Position numbers and translations under genes: made by a program. The notes below the pieces were generated by a model. It was not told the DNA's origin and did not search any database. It saw only the letters and a program-made list of their open reading frames with translations. DNA of 64,000 bases, taken from Streptomyces sp. HUAS 15-9. GTDB lineage: Bacteria; Actinomycetota; Actinomycetes; Streptomycetales; Streptomycetaceae. Below, in pieces: positions 41,078-49,749 of this stretch. Numbering within the stretch: position 1 is the first letter of the stretch; each line of letters opens with the position of its first letter. Where the stretch lies: contig NZ_CP106799.1 of the NCBI RefSeq assembly GCF_025642155.1, positions 124,001 to 188,000 on the forward strand. The letters run 5' to 3'.

Positions 41078-41569
41078 GTGACCACAATCGCCGTGACCGG
41101 GCACATGGACCTGACCGACGCCAGCGTGCCCCTGGTGCGCGACGCCCTGTGGGAGACGCTCAAGCCGTACGCCGCAGACGGCTCCCTCGTCGGCGTCTCA
41201 TGCATCGCCAAGGGCAGCGACTCCATCTTCGCGGAGGTCGTCCTGGAGCTCGGCGGCCGCCTGGTCGCGGTCATCCCCTCGAAGGACTACCGGCAGAACA
41301 AGGTCAAGCCCGACCACGCCGAGGCGTTCGACCGCCTCACCGAGGCCGCCGCAGATGTCGTCGTCCTGGAGCACGAGACCGCGAACCGCTCGGCGTACGA
41401 GGACGCCAACCGCACACTCCTCCGGCGTGCGGACCGTCTCGTCGCGGTCTGGAACGGCGAGCCCCCGTCAGGTAAGGGCGGCGGCACTGCGGACACCGTC
41501 CTCGAAGCCCGCGACGCCGGCCTGTCGGTCGACGTCGTCTGGCCGGACGGTGCAGCACGGCGGAGCTGA
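41078..41569 (+). CDS. SLOG/DprA-like nucleotide-binding protein
   Basis: The 163-residue Rossmann-like protein has TIAVTGHMDLTDASV at the N-terminus, GVSCIAKGSDSIFAEVVLEL in the middle (G-x-D-x-x-x-A) and D-R-L-V-A-V-W-N-G-E-P-P-S-G-K-G-G-T later. These are the patterns of the SLOG superfamily, which senses or cleaves nucleotide ligands. GTG 41078 has GAGGAG upstream. The gene follows an XRE-TPR remnant, a common pairing in Streptomyces, but its regulator is broken here, so its expression is uncertain. Confidence 0.7.
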   Translation: MTTIAVTGHMDLTDASVPLVRDALWETLKPYAADGSLVGVSCIAKGSDSIFAEVVLELGGRLVAVIPSKDYRQNKVKPDHAEAFDRLTEAAADVVVLEHETANRSAYEDANRTLLRRADRLVAVWNGEPPSGKGGGTADTVLEARDAGLSVDVVWPDGAARRS

Positions 41570-41585
41570 CGCGACGCAGCCGCCG

Positions 41586-41690
41586 TCACCGTGTGAGCCG
41601 GATGCCGCGCGGGCGGCCGGGCTCGCGGACGATGGCGCCCTTCGCCACCAGCTCCCCCAACTGGCCCCCACTCACCCAGTGGCAGGCCGT
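41586..41690 (-). pseudogene. Winged-helix (LexA/GntR-like) tail fragment
   Basis: A short minus-strand frame ending at the TGA 41586-41588 reads GQLGELVAKGAIVREPGRPR and then GIRLTR. The wing ending in P-G-R-P-R-x-I-x-L is typical of LexA-type winged helices. There is no upstream domain or start, so it can only be a remnant. The match is short. Confidence 0.3.
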
Positions 41691-41775
41691 CGGGCCGCTC
41701 CCCGGCCGGCGACTGCCCGACAACGGAAATCCAGTCGCCCCGCCGCGAGCCGGAGAGAATCCCGCGAAGCGAGCG

Positions 41776-42993
41776 TCAGTCCCCGGTGGTCGGAGCCGCG
41801 GCCCGCCGGGAGGCACCCGGCTTGGCCCAGCGCATCCCGTACGCGACCTGGCCCTGCTCGGCCGCCTGGAAGGCCTTCGTGTTCCAGTTCTTGCGCATGA
41901 ACGACTCACGCATCCTGATCAGCAGCGAGTTCTCCACCGCGCCCATCTTCCCGATCCGCCAGGCGATCTTCTGCAGCGGAGCGGTCCGCGCCCGCCGCTC
42001 GGTCTCGTACCGGCGCAGCGCCGCGACCGGGTCGCCCGGCTGGTCGAGGTACTCGGCGAGCACCAGGGAGTCCTCCAGCGCCTGGCAGGCGCCCTGCCCG
42101 ATGTTGAAGGTGATGGGGTGCGCGGCGTCGCCGAGCAGCGTGACCCGCCCCCGGCCCCACTCGCGCTCGGGCTTGCGGCCCTCGACGTCGCCGCGCAGGA
42201 CCCACTCCTCCGGCGTGGCCCGCAGGATGTCGGCCACCGGCCCGGCCCACCCCTCGTGCCGGCGCAGCAGCATCGCCCGCGCCGTACCGGGCTTGTCGCG
42301 CCCGCCGGGTACCCCGTTGGCGACGCTCATCCAGTGCACCAGGCCGGGCGCGACGTCGTAGTACGTGAACCGGGTGCCCGGTCCGAAGATCGCGTTGAAG
42401 GTGCCGGGCGGGATGTCGGCGTGCTCCATCGGCGCCCGGCCGCGCCAGGCGATGTAGCCGCTGAAGCGGTTGCGGGCGGGCCCGAACAGGCAGTCGCGTA
42501 CGGCACCGTGGATGCCGTCGGCGCCGATCAGAAGGTCGCCGCGCTCGCTGCCGCCGTCGGCGAAGTGCACCGTCACCCCGTCCGCGTCCTGGTCGAAGGA
42601 CACGACGTGGGCGCCGGTGCGCAGCGGCGAGCCCTGCAGGGCGTCGCGCAGCACACCGTGCAGCTCGGACCGCTCGATGGCGATGGTGGGTGCGCCGTAC
42701 CGCTCGATGAAGTCACCGACCGGCCAGGCGCCCAGCACCTCGCCGCGCCAGGTGCTGAAGTGCGCGACGTGCTGGACGGGCGCGACCCGCAGGACCTGCT
42801 CGGCCACGCCCAGGTAGTCCAGGGCGAGGACGCCGTTGCTCCAGATGTGCAGGCCCGCGCCGCCGTCGCGCAGCGACTCGGCCCGCTCGAACACGACGGT
42901 CTCGAACCCCCTCTGCTGCAGTGCGAGGGCCGCGGCCAGGCCGCCGATCCCTCCGCCGGCGATGAGTATGCGACGGGCACGTCCTATGGCCAT
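41776..42993 (-). CDS. FAD-dependent monooxygenase (PHBH/zeaxanthin-epoxidase type)
   Basis: The 405-residue group A flavoprotein has the dinucleotide motif IAGGGIGGLAAALALQQRGF near residue 11 and the DG motif GADGIHGAVRD near 160. It also has RVTLLGDAAHPITFNIGQGA (second FAD motif) near 290. Such enzymes hydroxylate or epoxidise aromatic or unsaturated substrates using NADPH and oxygen. ATG 42993 has GAGGAG upstream. It is divergent from the DUF1772 gene, a small membrane protein family often paired with polyketide oxidation. A tailoring role is likely but its substrate is open. Confidence 0.88.
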   Translation of the reverse strand: MAIGRARRILIAGGGIGGLAAALALQQRGFETVVFERAESLRDGGAGLHIWSNGVLALDYLGVAEQVLRVAPVQHVAHFSTWRGEVLGAWPVGDFIERYGAPTIAIERSELHGVLRDALQGSPLRTGAHVVSFDQDADGVTVHFADGGSERGDLLIGADGIHGAVRDCLFGPARNRFSGYIAWRGRAPMEHADIPPGTFNAIFGPGTRFTYYDVAPGLVHWMSVANGVPGGRDKPGTARAMLLRRHEGWAGPVADILRATPEEWVLRGDVEGRKPEREWGRGRVTLLGDAAHPITFNIGQGACQALEDSLVLAEYLDQPGDPVAALRRYETERRARTAPLQKIAWRIGKMGAVENSLLIRMRESFMRKNWNTKAFQAAEQGQVAYGMRWAKPGASRRAAAPTTGD

Positions 42994-43178
42994 CTCTTGG
43001 TCTCCTCGTGGCTCTGTCCGGGCGCAGGTCCGGTGCGAAGTCCCCGACGGAACAATGTTGTTGTCAACGCTAGCATTCAGAGCGGCGACCAATATAGTCT
43101 CGAAAGAGTATCTAGCATCGACATATCCGTGTGGCTCAGGACCACATGCCAACCGGCAGAGACCCAAAGGTGGTTGTG

Positions 43179-43652
43179 ATGGAAGCGCTCCTGCAAACGC
43201 TGGCCGTGGTGGCCACCATGGCCAACGCGGTGGTCTACGGGACCGACGTCTTCTCCGCCCTGGTGCAGCGGCCCGCCATGGCGCACGTCGACGACGTGGT
43301 ACTCACCAGCGCCATGGGCCAGACCCACCGCTTCGGCGACCAGCGCATGCCGGTACCGGGCGTGTTCGGGCTGGTGGCGACGGTTGCCACGGTCGCCGTC
43401 GCCGCCGTCGACGGCAAGGCGGTGCCGGCGGTGGCCGCGGGCGTCGCGGCCGTGTCCCTGGTGGTGTGGCTGGCCATCTACAACAAGGTCAGCGCCCCGG
43501 TGAACAAGGAGCTCACCGGCGCTGCCCTGGACTGCCGGGTGGCCCCCGACGCCCGTGGACTCCAGCGGACCTGGGACAGCGTCATCAACGCCCGCGTGGC
43601 CCTGCAGGCCCTGGCGCTGGGCGGGATGTGCGTGGCGCTCGCGAGCAGCTGA
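43179..43652 (+). CDS. DUF1772/anthrone-oxygenase-like membrane protein
   Basis: The 157-residue protein has four predicted membrane helices (LAVVATMANAVVYGTDVF; FGLVATVATVAVAAV; AAGVAAVSLVVWLAIYNKV; ALQALALGGMCVAL). It has the conserved N-K-x-x-A-P-V-N-K-E segment of DUF1772 and anthrone-oxygenase-like proteins. Fungal relatives oxidise anthrones, and bacterial ones accompany polyketide tailoring genes. ATG 43179 is chosen (AAAGG upstream) although the frame opens at 43131. It is divergent from the FAD monooxygenase and followed by a very strong terminator. Confidence 0.75.
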   Translation: MEALLQTLAVVATMANAVVYGTDVFSALVQRPAMAHVDDVVLTSAMGQTHRFGDQRMPVPGVFGLVATVATVAVAAVDGKAVPAVAAGVAAVSLVVWLAIYNKVSAPVNKELTGAALDCRVAPDARGLQRTWDSVINARVALQALALGGMCVALASS

Positions 43653-43662
43653 GCCCGCCCAG

Positions 43663-43722
43663 CCGCACGGCAAGGAGGGAGGGGGCCACCCGGTCGGGTG
43701 GCCCCTCCTCCTTGCCGTGCGG
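43663..43722. terminator. Very long bidirectional hairpin terminator
   Basis: CCGCACGGCAAGGAGG at 43663 pairs with its complement ending at 43722, and an inner stem GGGCCACCC/GGGTGGCCC with loop GGTC closes the structure. About 27 bp can pair. It separates the convergent DUF1772 gene (+) and the small peptide gene (-). Confidence 0.85.
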
Positions 43723-43736
43723 TGCGTCCGTACGTC

Positions 43737-43844
43737 CTACTGCAGGGCGATGTTGCCGAGGACGGCCTCCGCGTCCACGTCCGTCAGGGCGTCGGTGACG
43801 GCCTCCGGCTCGCTGTTCGGCACGTTCTTGTTGTTGCTGGCCAC
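43737..43844 (-). CDS. Small acidic peptide gene (35 aa), unknown
   Basis: A GTG at 43844 with a strong AGAAGGAGG 8 bases upstream opens a 35-residue peptide, MASNNKNVPNSEPEAVTDAL followed by a stretch ending V-L-G-N-I-A-L-Q. The codon pattern is strongly GC3-biased and a major terminator lies directly after the stop, both of which argue for a real gene. It has no Cys and only few Ser/Thr, so it does not look like a lanthipeptide core. It could be a peptide precursor, a small regulator or a remnant of a carrier-like protein. I recognise no family. Confidence 0.5.
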   Translation of the reverse strand: MASNNKNVPNSEPEAVTDALTDVDAEAVLGNIALQ

Positions 43845-44050
43845 GGCAATGCCTCCTTCTCGGAATACCCGGAATCGAGGTTCGCCAGCGGCCACCCGGG
43901 GGGTCAAGACAACTCCCCCGCATTCCGCCGGAATTCAAGACGCATTCCAGAATTTCGGCCCCGGTCCAGCGCCGCTCCGCGCGTATGCGAGCAAGCCTGA
44001 ACAGGCTATGTGGCAAACAGTTGCCAAACAGGCTGATGAAGGAGCAGGAA

Positions 44051-44206
44051 ATGCCCTCATCCCATTCCGTGGGCCGCACGCTGCACCGCGTGCGACTGCG
44101 GGCCGTAGGCGCGGCCGCGACCAGGATCATGTGGGGCATGCGGGACACCCCGGCCCCCGCTCCGCGCCGGCCCCCTCGGCTCACCCTCTTCGCGGGCCGC
44201 TCCTGA
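44051..44206 (+). CDS. Small basic peptide ORF (51 aa), unknown
   Basis: ATG 44051 is preceded by AAGGAG with 6 bases spacing. The 51-residue product begins MPSSHSVGRTLHRVRLRAVG and ends P-P-R-L-T-L-F-A-G-R-S. It is rich in Arg, Ala and Pro. The ribosome binding site is the main support. There is no recognised domain and the base composition does not distinguish it well from chance. Confidence 0.3.
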   Translation: MPSSHSVGRTLHRVRLRAVGAAATRIMWGMRDTPAPAPRRPPRLTLFAGRS

Positions 44207-44405
44207 GAGGGGCCCCAACTGCCGCCCCGGCCAACGCCGCAGTCGCCGCCTCAGCACCGCCCGAGCGCCACCTTGCAGCGGTCCTCATTCGAATCTCGTG
44301 CGTTCCTCGAGCACTTCTCCAGCGGTTCCCGGCAGGCTCTCGAACTGCCCGGCTCCTGCCCGGGGGGCCGGTTCCTGCCCTTTTTCCGTTTCCAGGGGGT
44401 CGACG

Positions 44406-44552
44406 ATGAGGCCGTGGGCGAGCACGCCTTCCGCAGCCGGTACGGCGAAGGTGTCCCCCGGCGACGAAGAGGCCGCGCGGGTCACCGCGACCCAGCCCGC
44501 CGAACCGGTCCAGGACCAGTCCGAGGACGACATCGGCTGGCCCAAGCGGTAG
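44406..44552 (+). CDS. Small peptide (48 aa), possible ATP-grasp-type RiPP precursor
   Basis: ATG 44406 has AGGGGG 6 bases upstream. The peptide starts MRPWASTPSAAGTAKVSPGD and ends D-Q-S-E-D-D-I-G-W-P-K-R. The M-x-P-W opening followed by a Ser/Thr/Pro-rich leader resembles the small precursors modified by ATP-grasp ligases in Streptomyces, and the acidic end would offer side chains for ester or amide cross-links. No ATP-grasp gene is seen in the window, so the link is weak. It could also be an orphan small protein. Confidence 0.4.
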   Translation: MRPWASTPSAAGTAKVSPGDEEAARVTATQPAEPVQDQSEDDIGWPKR

Positions 44553-44879
44553 GCGCGACCAGCCGAGGGAACGGCCCTACCGAGCCTCGGCGAAGAGTGC
44601 CGCCGCTCACCTCACACGGCGTCACATCGGCCCACCCCGGCTCCGAGGATGTGATCCATGCCGGACTCGGAGCAGTTCCCTTCAACTTTGGTGCCGCAAG
44701 CCCCGCCACGTCCGCGAGGGCAGGGTCACCCGGCGTCAGGCCGAGCAGCGGAACGAGCAGGCGTGGTGCCTGACCGTCGTCACGAACGCGGTGACTGGAG
44801 ACATCGTCGTTCTTACGCCCCTCACCTTCCTCTCCGGTCACGACTCCACGGTAGGAGGGGGAGGCCGCCAGACACCTCC
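44553..44879. other. Intergenic stretch, no gene seen
   Basis: This interval lies between the small peptide gene and the convergent hydrolase gene. Short frames exist on both strands but none has a ribosome binding site, a start and a protein-like composition together. Confidence 0.5.
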
Positions 44880-45827
44880 TCAGTCGGCACCAGACCCGGC
44901 GAGGAAGGTCTCGACAGCGTGACAGAACGCCGCCTCCTCCTCGACGTGCGGCATGTGGCTCGATTCCGGGAACACGCGCAGTTGCGCACCGGTGATGAAC
45001 TCGGCGAACGGCGCGACGCACTCGACGGTGGCCTCGTCGTGTTCCCCGCGCACAACGAGCACCGGAACGTCGACCGACGCCAGCCGGTCCACCACCGACC
45101 AGTCACGGAGGGTGCCGGTGACGTTGAACTCGCTGGGGCCGACCATCGTGTGATACACGGTGGGGTCCTCCTCCCACTGGGCAAAGCTCGCGGCCACCTC
45201 GGGCGGGTACGGCTTGATCCGCAGGAGGTGGCGGTCGTAGAAGACCTGAGCGGCCTGCGCGTACTCCGGTGCCCCCGTGGTGCCGGCCGCTTCATGGCGG
45301 TCCAGAACCTCCCGCACGTCTCGTGGCAACGCCCGGCGCAACCGTGCCACCCCGCTGCACCACAGGGGCATCGATGCCGGTGCGTCCGCCAGCACCATTC
45401 CGCGCAGCCCGGCCGGACGCCGCACCGCGTGCTCGGCGGCGAGCATGCCGCCCCAGGACTGGCCGAGCACAGTGTGGTCCTCGGTGATCTGGAGACGATC
45501 GAGCAGCGCATCGAGTTCGTCGACGAACAGGCCGACGGTCCACAGGCCGGGGTCGGCATCGGGCAGGTGGGTGGAACGGCCGCAGCCCAGTTGGTCGTAG
45601 TGAACGACGGCGCGCCCTGCCGTTGCCAGCCGGGCGATCCTCAGCAGGTAATCGTGCGGGAAGCCCGGCCCCCCATGCACGACCACCAGCGGAGTGTGTC
45701 CGCGCGCCCGCGAGACATCGAGGTCCCCGGTAATCCGGTACCAGGTTCGACCGTGGAGGCCCTCGACCCAGCCTTCCGTGGTCGCGGGCGGAAACGGCTG
45801 CGTCGTCGGCACGACGGCGGCTCCCAT
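44880..45827 (-). CDS. Alpha/beta hydrolase, proline iminopeptidase-like
   Basis: The 315-residue protein has the oxyanion segment VVHGGPGFPHDYLL near residue 48, the nucleophile elbow TVLGQSWGGMLAAEHAVRRP near 120 (G-Q-S-W-G-G), Asp in VVRGEHDEATVE near 255 and His in PESSHMPHVEE near 280. This is the S33/proline iminopeptidase arrangement. Such enzymes release N-terminal proline from peptides, and in clusters can act as hydrolases or amidases. The ATG at 45827 gives a family-like length; no good ribosome binding site is visible and the frame opens further 5'. Confidence 0.85.
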   Translation of the reverse strand: MGAAVVPTTQPFPPATTEGWVEGLHGRTWYRITGDLDVSRARGHTPLVVVHGGPGFPHDYLLRIARLATAGRAVVHYDQLGCGRSTHLPDADPGLWTVGLFVDELDALLDRLQITEDHTVLGQSWGGMLAAEHAVRRPAGLRGMVLADAPASMPLWCSGVARLRRALPRDVREVLDRHEAAGTTGAPEYAQAAQVFYDRHLLRIKPYPPEVAASFAQWEEDPTVYHTMVGPSEFNVTGTLRDWSVVDRLASVDVPVLVVRGEHDEATVECVAPFAEFITGAQLRVFPESSHMPHVEEEAAFCHAVETFLAGSGAD

Positions 45828-46240
45828 GGGGAAGTTGCGGTGCGAAGGGCATGCGGTGAACCGGACGCGCGTGATCTCGGCGCTGCCGTGAGCGCTAGCC
45901 GCCGAGCAGACGTCCGTGGTGGTCAACCCAGTCAGACTTCCACCGCGAGGAGTTGACAGCGGTTCTGAGGCAACACGACACAACCAAGCGACCGGTTCGG
46001 CGCGCCCGTGTCACCCGAACGGTTGCGCCGCCGTGCCACCGGGGTGATTTCCTGATCGCCTGGGCAACTCTCCCGGAACGGCGTGGAATCACCGTCTCTA
46101 CGGGTGGGCAGCTGCCGTCAGCGGGCATGTGCGCGGCACCCCCCGCGTCAGCTTCCCCAGCCCCGGAAGGAAGGCAACCCGGTCCGCGTCGTGGTCAAGC
46201 CGCAGCCGTAGCCGGAACCGCGACCCGGCGGAGATCTCGT
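45828..46240. other. Intergenic stretch, no gene seen
   Basis: This is a divergent interval of about 410 bases between the hydrolase (-) and membrane protein (+) genes. The plus-strand frame is open but Arg/Ala-rich and without a start signal. It probably holds the two promoters. Confidence 0.5.
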
Positions 46241-46744
46241 ATGTCGGTGACCTCGTACATTCGCAAGCAAGCGACGATCGCCGCGATCATCAACGTGGTG
46301 CTCAACTCGCTGATCACCTGGCTCGGCCATCGCCGGACGGACTTCGTGCCGCTCGCCGGGGACAGCGGCATCGTCGTCGACGTCTTCGTGACGTCGATCC
46401 TGCTGTCGTTGCTGGTCTCGCTGTTCGTCTCCAAAGGCGTGCGGCACGATCTCGACGCCGGACGTCTCAGGGCGACCGACGAACCTCCCGGAGCGGGACG
46501 TGTACTGTCGCGGCTGCCCGCACGATGGTGGGCTCTTGGCCCGCTGCTCGGGCTGGGGGTGGCGGTCGTCGCCGCCGTCGTGCTGCGGCTGCTCGGTGCG
46601 CTGGGGCTGTTCGGTCTTTCCCCGGCGGGATTCGTGGTGTTCATGGCCGTGTACACCGGCGTGCTCGGTTACGCCGTGACGCGCTGGGTGATCATTCGGC
46701 AGCTGGCCGATCGTCGGACAAGTACATCGGGCACGGACGGCTGA
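46241..46744 (+). CDS. Small four-helix membrane protein, unknown
   Basis: This 167-residue protein has predicted membrane helices at residues 10-30 (ATIAAIINVVLNSLITWLGH), 45-65 (DVFVTSILLSLLVSLFVSKG), 100-122 (LGLGVAVVAAVVLRLLGALG) and 130-150. A charged cytoplasmic loop lies between the second and third. No family is recognised. ATG 46241 has GGAG 8 bases upstream. It is co-directional with no neighbour and is probably unrelated to biosynthesis. Confidence 0.65.
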   Translation: MSVTSYIRKQATIAAIINVVLNSLITWLGHRRTDFVPLAGDSGIVVDVFVTSILLSLLVSLFVSKGVRHDLDAGRLRATDEPPGAGRVLSRLPARWWALGPLLGLGVAVVAAVVLRLLGALGLFGLSPAGFVVFMAVYTGVLGYAVTRWVIIRQLADRRTSTSGTDG

Positions 46745-46828
46745 GTCCGGCGCCACCGGTACGACGTCGCGTCGGGCTGGAGGCGACGCGAAGGCCCGAC
46801 TTCGCCCCTGTGCACCCCTCCACGACCC

Positions 46829-48439
46829 TCAGGCCGCCGTCAGATACTGCCGCACCAGCATCCGCGGCACCGGCTTCGCCCCGATCCTGCGGGGAAGCGT
46901 CTCGACCGCTTCGAGCCGCCGTATCTGCTCGCCGGGACCCAGCTGGGCGTTGGCGCGTTCGGCGACGGCGTCGAGGATGTCCGGCGCGTCCCGGACCTCC
47001 TCCCCGTCCCCCTCCCCGACCCCCTCCCGCAGCACGACTCCTGCCCACACCGAGGAGCCGGTGACGGGATCGGGGACGTCGGCGACGGCGCAGTCCGCCA
47101 CGCGGGGGTCCTGGCGCAGCACGCGCTCGACCACTCCGGGCGCGACGACGGCGTCGCCGCAGGCGAAGGGGGAGCCGGACCGGCGCACCAGGTGCAGCTG
47201 GTCGTCCAGGTCGAGGTAGCCGACGTCGCCCGTGGCCAGCCAGCCGTCGGCACGGCCCGCGGGCACCTGCGGGCCGCGGATCTCCACCTCGCCGTCGGAC
47301 CACACCGGCGCGGGCGCCCGGGTGACGGGGTCGACCACCCGGCACTCGGTCCCGGGCAACGGCACGCCCACCGCGCCCCGTTCGGGCCGTGCCCCGGGCG
47401 CCTGGACGTGGGAGAGCGCGCTGAGCCCGCCGACGCCGTAGCCCTGCAGCACGGGCACCCGCAGGGTGTCCCCCAGGCGGCGGGCGACGACCGGTTCCAG
47501 GGCCACGCCGGCGGACAGTACGGCCCTCAAGTGGCCGCCGGGCAGGACCGTACGGTGGTCGGCGAGCCGCTCGTCCTCCGCGAGCCGGGCGAGCCGGGTC
47601 GACAGCCCGTAGTAGTGGGTGGCCTGCCGCCCGCGGCTCACGGTCATGCCCGCGCACGGGTCCGGGTCGCTCACCAGCACCTGCTCGGCCCCGGCGTGCA
47701 CGGCGGCGCCGAGCAGGGCCGGGTGGTAGGCCGGCATCTGGTTGACCACGACGCTCGCGGGGTCCAGCTGATGGGCCACGGCGATCTGCGCGGCGTTGGC
47801 GAGCAGGTTGCGGTGGCTCAGGCGCACCTCCCGCAGTCCTGCGACCGGATGCGGCACGAGCTGCACGCAGGCCACCGCGTCGAGGTCACCGACGGGAGTC
47901 CGGAACGGCGTACCGGGTACGGCGCTCAGGGCGTCCGCCAGCGGCACTGCGACGCCATCGTTGTCGCCGTCGTTGTCGCCGTCGCGACCGCCGTCGGTGA
48001 CGACGATCGTATGCAGGCGCGGCAGCCGCCCCTCCTCCGCCTCCGCGGTGAGCAGCGCGGCCAAGTGGCCGGGTACGAAGGCGACTTCGGCCCAGGCCGC
48101 CGTGCACAGCTCGTGGGCGGCCGCGGATCCCGCCGCCGGGTCGAGCAGCGCGAGCAGCCGCCCGCTGCGTACCGCGCCGAAGTACAGCGCGGGAAAGGCG
48201 GCGTCCAGGGCGCAGGCCACCACGACGGCGGAGTCCGCCCGCCGCAGGGCGCCGTCGATCCAGTGGGCGACGCGGTCGGCCTCCCGATCGAGCGCCTCGA
48301 AGGTCGTGGTGTCCCCCACGGCGGTGTCCCCCAGGGCGGTATCCCCCACGTTGGTGACGGCCGGCCGGTCGCCCGCGCGCGTGGCGGCCCGCCGCAGCAC
48401 CACGTCCAGGGGGCTGTCCAGCTGTCTCAGGATGCGCAC
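46829..48439 (-). CDS. AMP-binding (ANL) ligase-like protein with degenerate P-loop
   Basis: This 536-residue protein follows the ANL fold throughout. It has YGVGGLSALSH near residue 345 (A5), DGWLATGDVGYLDLDDQLHL near 400 (A7) and LPRRIGAKPVPRM near 520 (A10, with Lys). The A3 P-loop, normally S-G-T-T-G-x-P-K-G, reads VQLVPHPVAGLREVRLSHRN, so the Ser/Thr/Gly-rich phosphate loop and its Lys are gone. Adenylation is therefore doubtful. It may bind an acyl group non-catalytically, or be a decaying copy. Two short in-frame repeats occur (G-D-T-A-x and D-G-D-N). It is followed on the minus strand by no partner and preceded by a SARP gene. Confidence 0.8.
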   Translation of the reverse strand: MRILRQLDSPLDVVLRRAATRAGDRPAVTNVGDTALGDTAVGDTTTFEALDREADRVAHWIDGALRRADSAVVVACALDAAFPALYFGAVRSGRLLALLDPAAGSAAAHELCTAAWAEVAFVPGHLAALLTAEAEEGRLPRLHTIVVTDGGRDGDNDGDNDGVAVPLADALSAVPGTPFRTPVGDLDAVACVQLVPHPVAGLREVRLSHRNLLANAAQIAVAHQLDPASVVVNQMPAYHPALLGAAVHAGAEQVLVSDPDPCAGMTVSRGRQATHYYGLSTRLARLAEDERLADHRTVLPGGHLRAVLSAGVALEPVVARRLGDTLRVPVLQGYGVGGLSALSHVQAPGARPERGAVGVPLPGTECRVVDPVTRAPAPVWSDGEVEIRGPQVPAGRADGWLATGDVGYLDLDDQLHLVRRSGSPFACGDAVVAPGVVERVLRQDPRVADCAVADVPDPVTGSSVWAGVVLREGVGEGDGEEVRDAPDILDAVAERANAQLGPGEQIRRLEAVETLPRRIGAKPVPRMLVRQYLTAA

Positions 48440-48467
48440 GGCGAACTCCCCTCTCCCAAGCCGGGGC

Positions 48468-49289
48468 TCACGCCGCGAACAGATCGAACGTGGAGGTGTG
48501 CCGGGGGCCCGCCAGGACGTCCAGCTGCGGGTCGACGGCCAGCATGGCCTGGTGCAGCCGCTGCAGCTGGGGCGAGGGCTCGACCCCGAGCTCGTCGATC
48601 AGCCGCATCCGCAGCCTGCGGTAGACCTCCAGTGCCGAGGCCTGCCGCCCCGACCGGTACAGCGCCACCATGACCTGGGAGTGCAGGCCCTCGTGCTGGG
48701 GGTGGCGGGCGGTCAGTTCGGTGAGCTCGGCGATCAGTTCGGCGTGCCGTCCGAGCCTGAGCTCGGCGTCGATGCGCCGCTCCACGGTCACCAGCCGGCT
48801 CTCCTGCAGCCGCCGTACCTCGATGTCGAGGATCGGGCCGACCCGTACGTCCACGAGCGCCGGACCCCGCCACAGTTTGAGCGCGGCCCCGAAGCGGGCG
48901 GCGGAGACCTCGCTGTCGCCCACGTCGAAGGCCGACTGTCCCTCGCGGATCAGGCGCTCGTAGTCGTGCACGTCCACCGATTCCTCGGGAATCTGCAGCA
49001 GATAGCCACCGTGCCGGGTGGCGAGGACTTCCTTGGCGCGGCCGGGCGCGCCGGGCCCCATCGCGGTGCCCAGGCGCCTGCGCAGCTGGAGGATGTAGGT
49101 CTGCAGGGTGGTCAGCGCGCTCTGCGGCGGCCGGGTCGACCAGATCTCCTCCATGAGTGTGGGTACGGGCATCACACGGCCCGGATAGAGGGCAAGCAGT
49201 GCCAGAATCTGCCGCGGCTTGCTCGCGGACGGAACGATGGATCCCCCGTCGACCTCGGCACTCAACGGACCCAGAACCTGAATCCTCAC
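48468..49289 (-). CDS. SARP-family pathway activator (1)
   Basis: The 273-residue protein has the SARP layout: an N-terminal OmpR-like winged helix starting MRIQVLGPLSAEVDGGSIVP (residues 1-95) with SALTTLQTYILQLRRRL, then a bacterial transcriptional activator domain (DVHDYERLIREGQSAFDVGD onward). It ends ELGVEPSPQLQRLHQAML. SARPs bind heptamer direct repeats and recruit RNA polymerase. GTG 49289 follows GGAGGAG. It is the most divergent of the three SARPs here and lacks the upstream element shared by the other two. Its operon position upstream of the degenerate ligase suggests they are co-transcribed. Confidence 0.92.
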   Translation of the reverse strand: MRIQVLGPLSAEVDGGSIVPSASKPRQILALLALYPGRVMPVPTLMEEIWSTRPPQSALTTLQTYILQLRRRLGTAMGPGAPGRAKEVLATRHGGYLLQIPEESVDVHDYERLIREGQSAFDVGDSEVSAARFGAALKLWRGPALVDVRVGPILDIEVRRLQESRLVTVERRIDAELRLGRHAELIAELTELTARHPQHEGLHSQVMVALYRSGRQASALEVYRRLRMRLIDELGVEPSPQLQRLHQAMLAVDPQLDVLAGPRHTSTFDLFAA

Positions 49290-49749
49290 GGTCTCCTCCG
49301 TACTCGTCGAGTTCCTTGTCTCTTTCCTTCCAGTGGCCAGAATTGTGCCTCCACCTCAAGGCAAGCTAGCGGCATTCCCCTCCTTCCAGCCAATTCCTCT
49401 AGCGGTCCTCGAGCGAAATCCCATGGACGGTATTGCGCATTCGATCAGGCCCTTTCAAGAGCATCTGTACGAGAGTCACATACCTGCTCGTCAGACCGGC
49501 CGGGACGTGCGGAATTCAACATTCCGTCGACCATTGGCAAGGTCTTTCAGGATTTCGATCAACACACCGGGTCAATAACTTGAGAATTTCCGCACAAGCC
49601 CCTACGGCAGACGTCGAAATAGCGATGAAGTGCGCGCGGAAGGCGCGCGCGGAAGACAGGTCCGGAAGACGGGCGCAGAACGCGGGTGCGGAAGACGGGC
49701 GCCGAAGAACGTCACGCCCTTTCCTGATGTCCTTCCGGAGACCGGCCCG
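49290..49749. other. Intergenic region upstream of SARP 1 with short repeats
   Basis: No gene is supported in these 460 bases. The unit CGGAAGACGGGCGC occurs at 49663-49676 and 49689-49702, with a degenerate copy just before (near 49650). The part near 49300-49450 is less GC-rich (TTCCTTCCAG, CATTCGATCAGG) and probably holds the promoter of the SARP gene on the minus strand. Confidence 0.5.

Noticed and set aside
45953-46240. 5' extension of the membrane protein frame
   Set aside because: Arg/Ala-rich and signal-free. The ATG at 46241 with GGAG gives a sensible first membrane helix.
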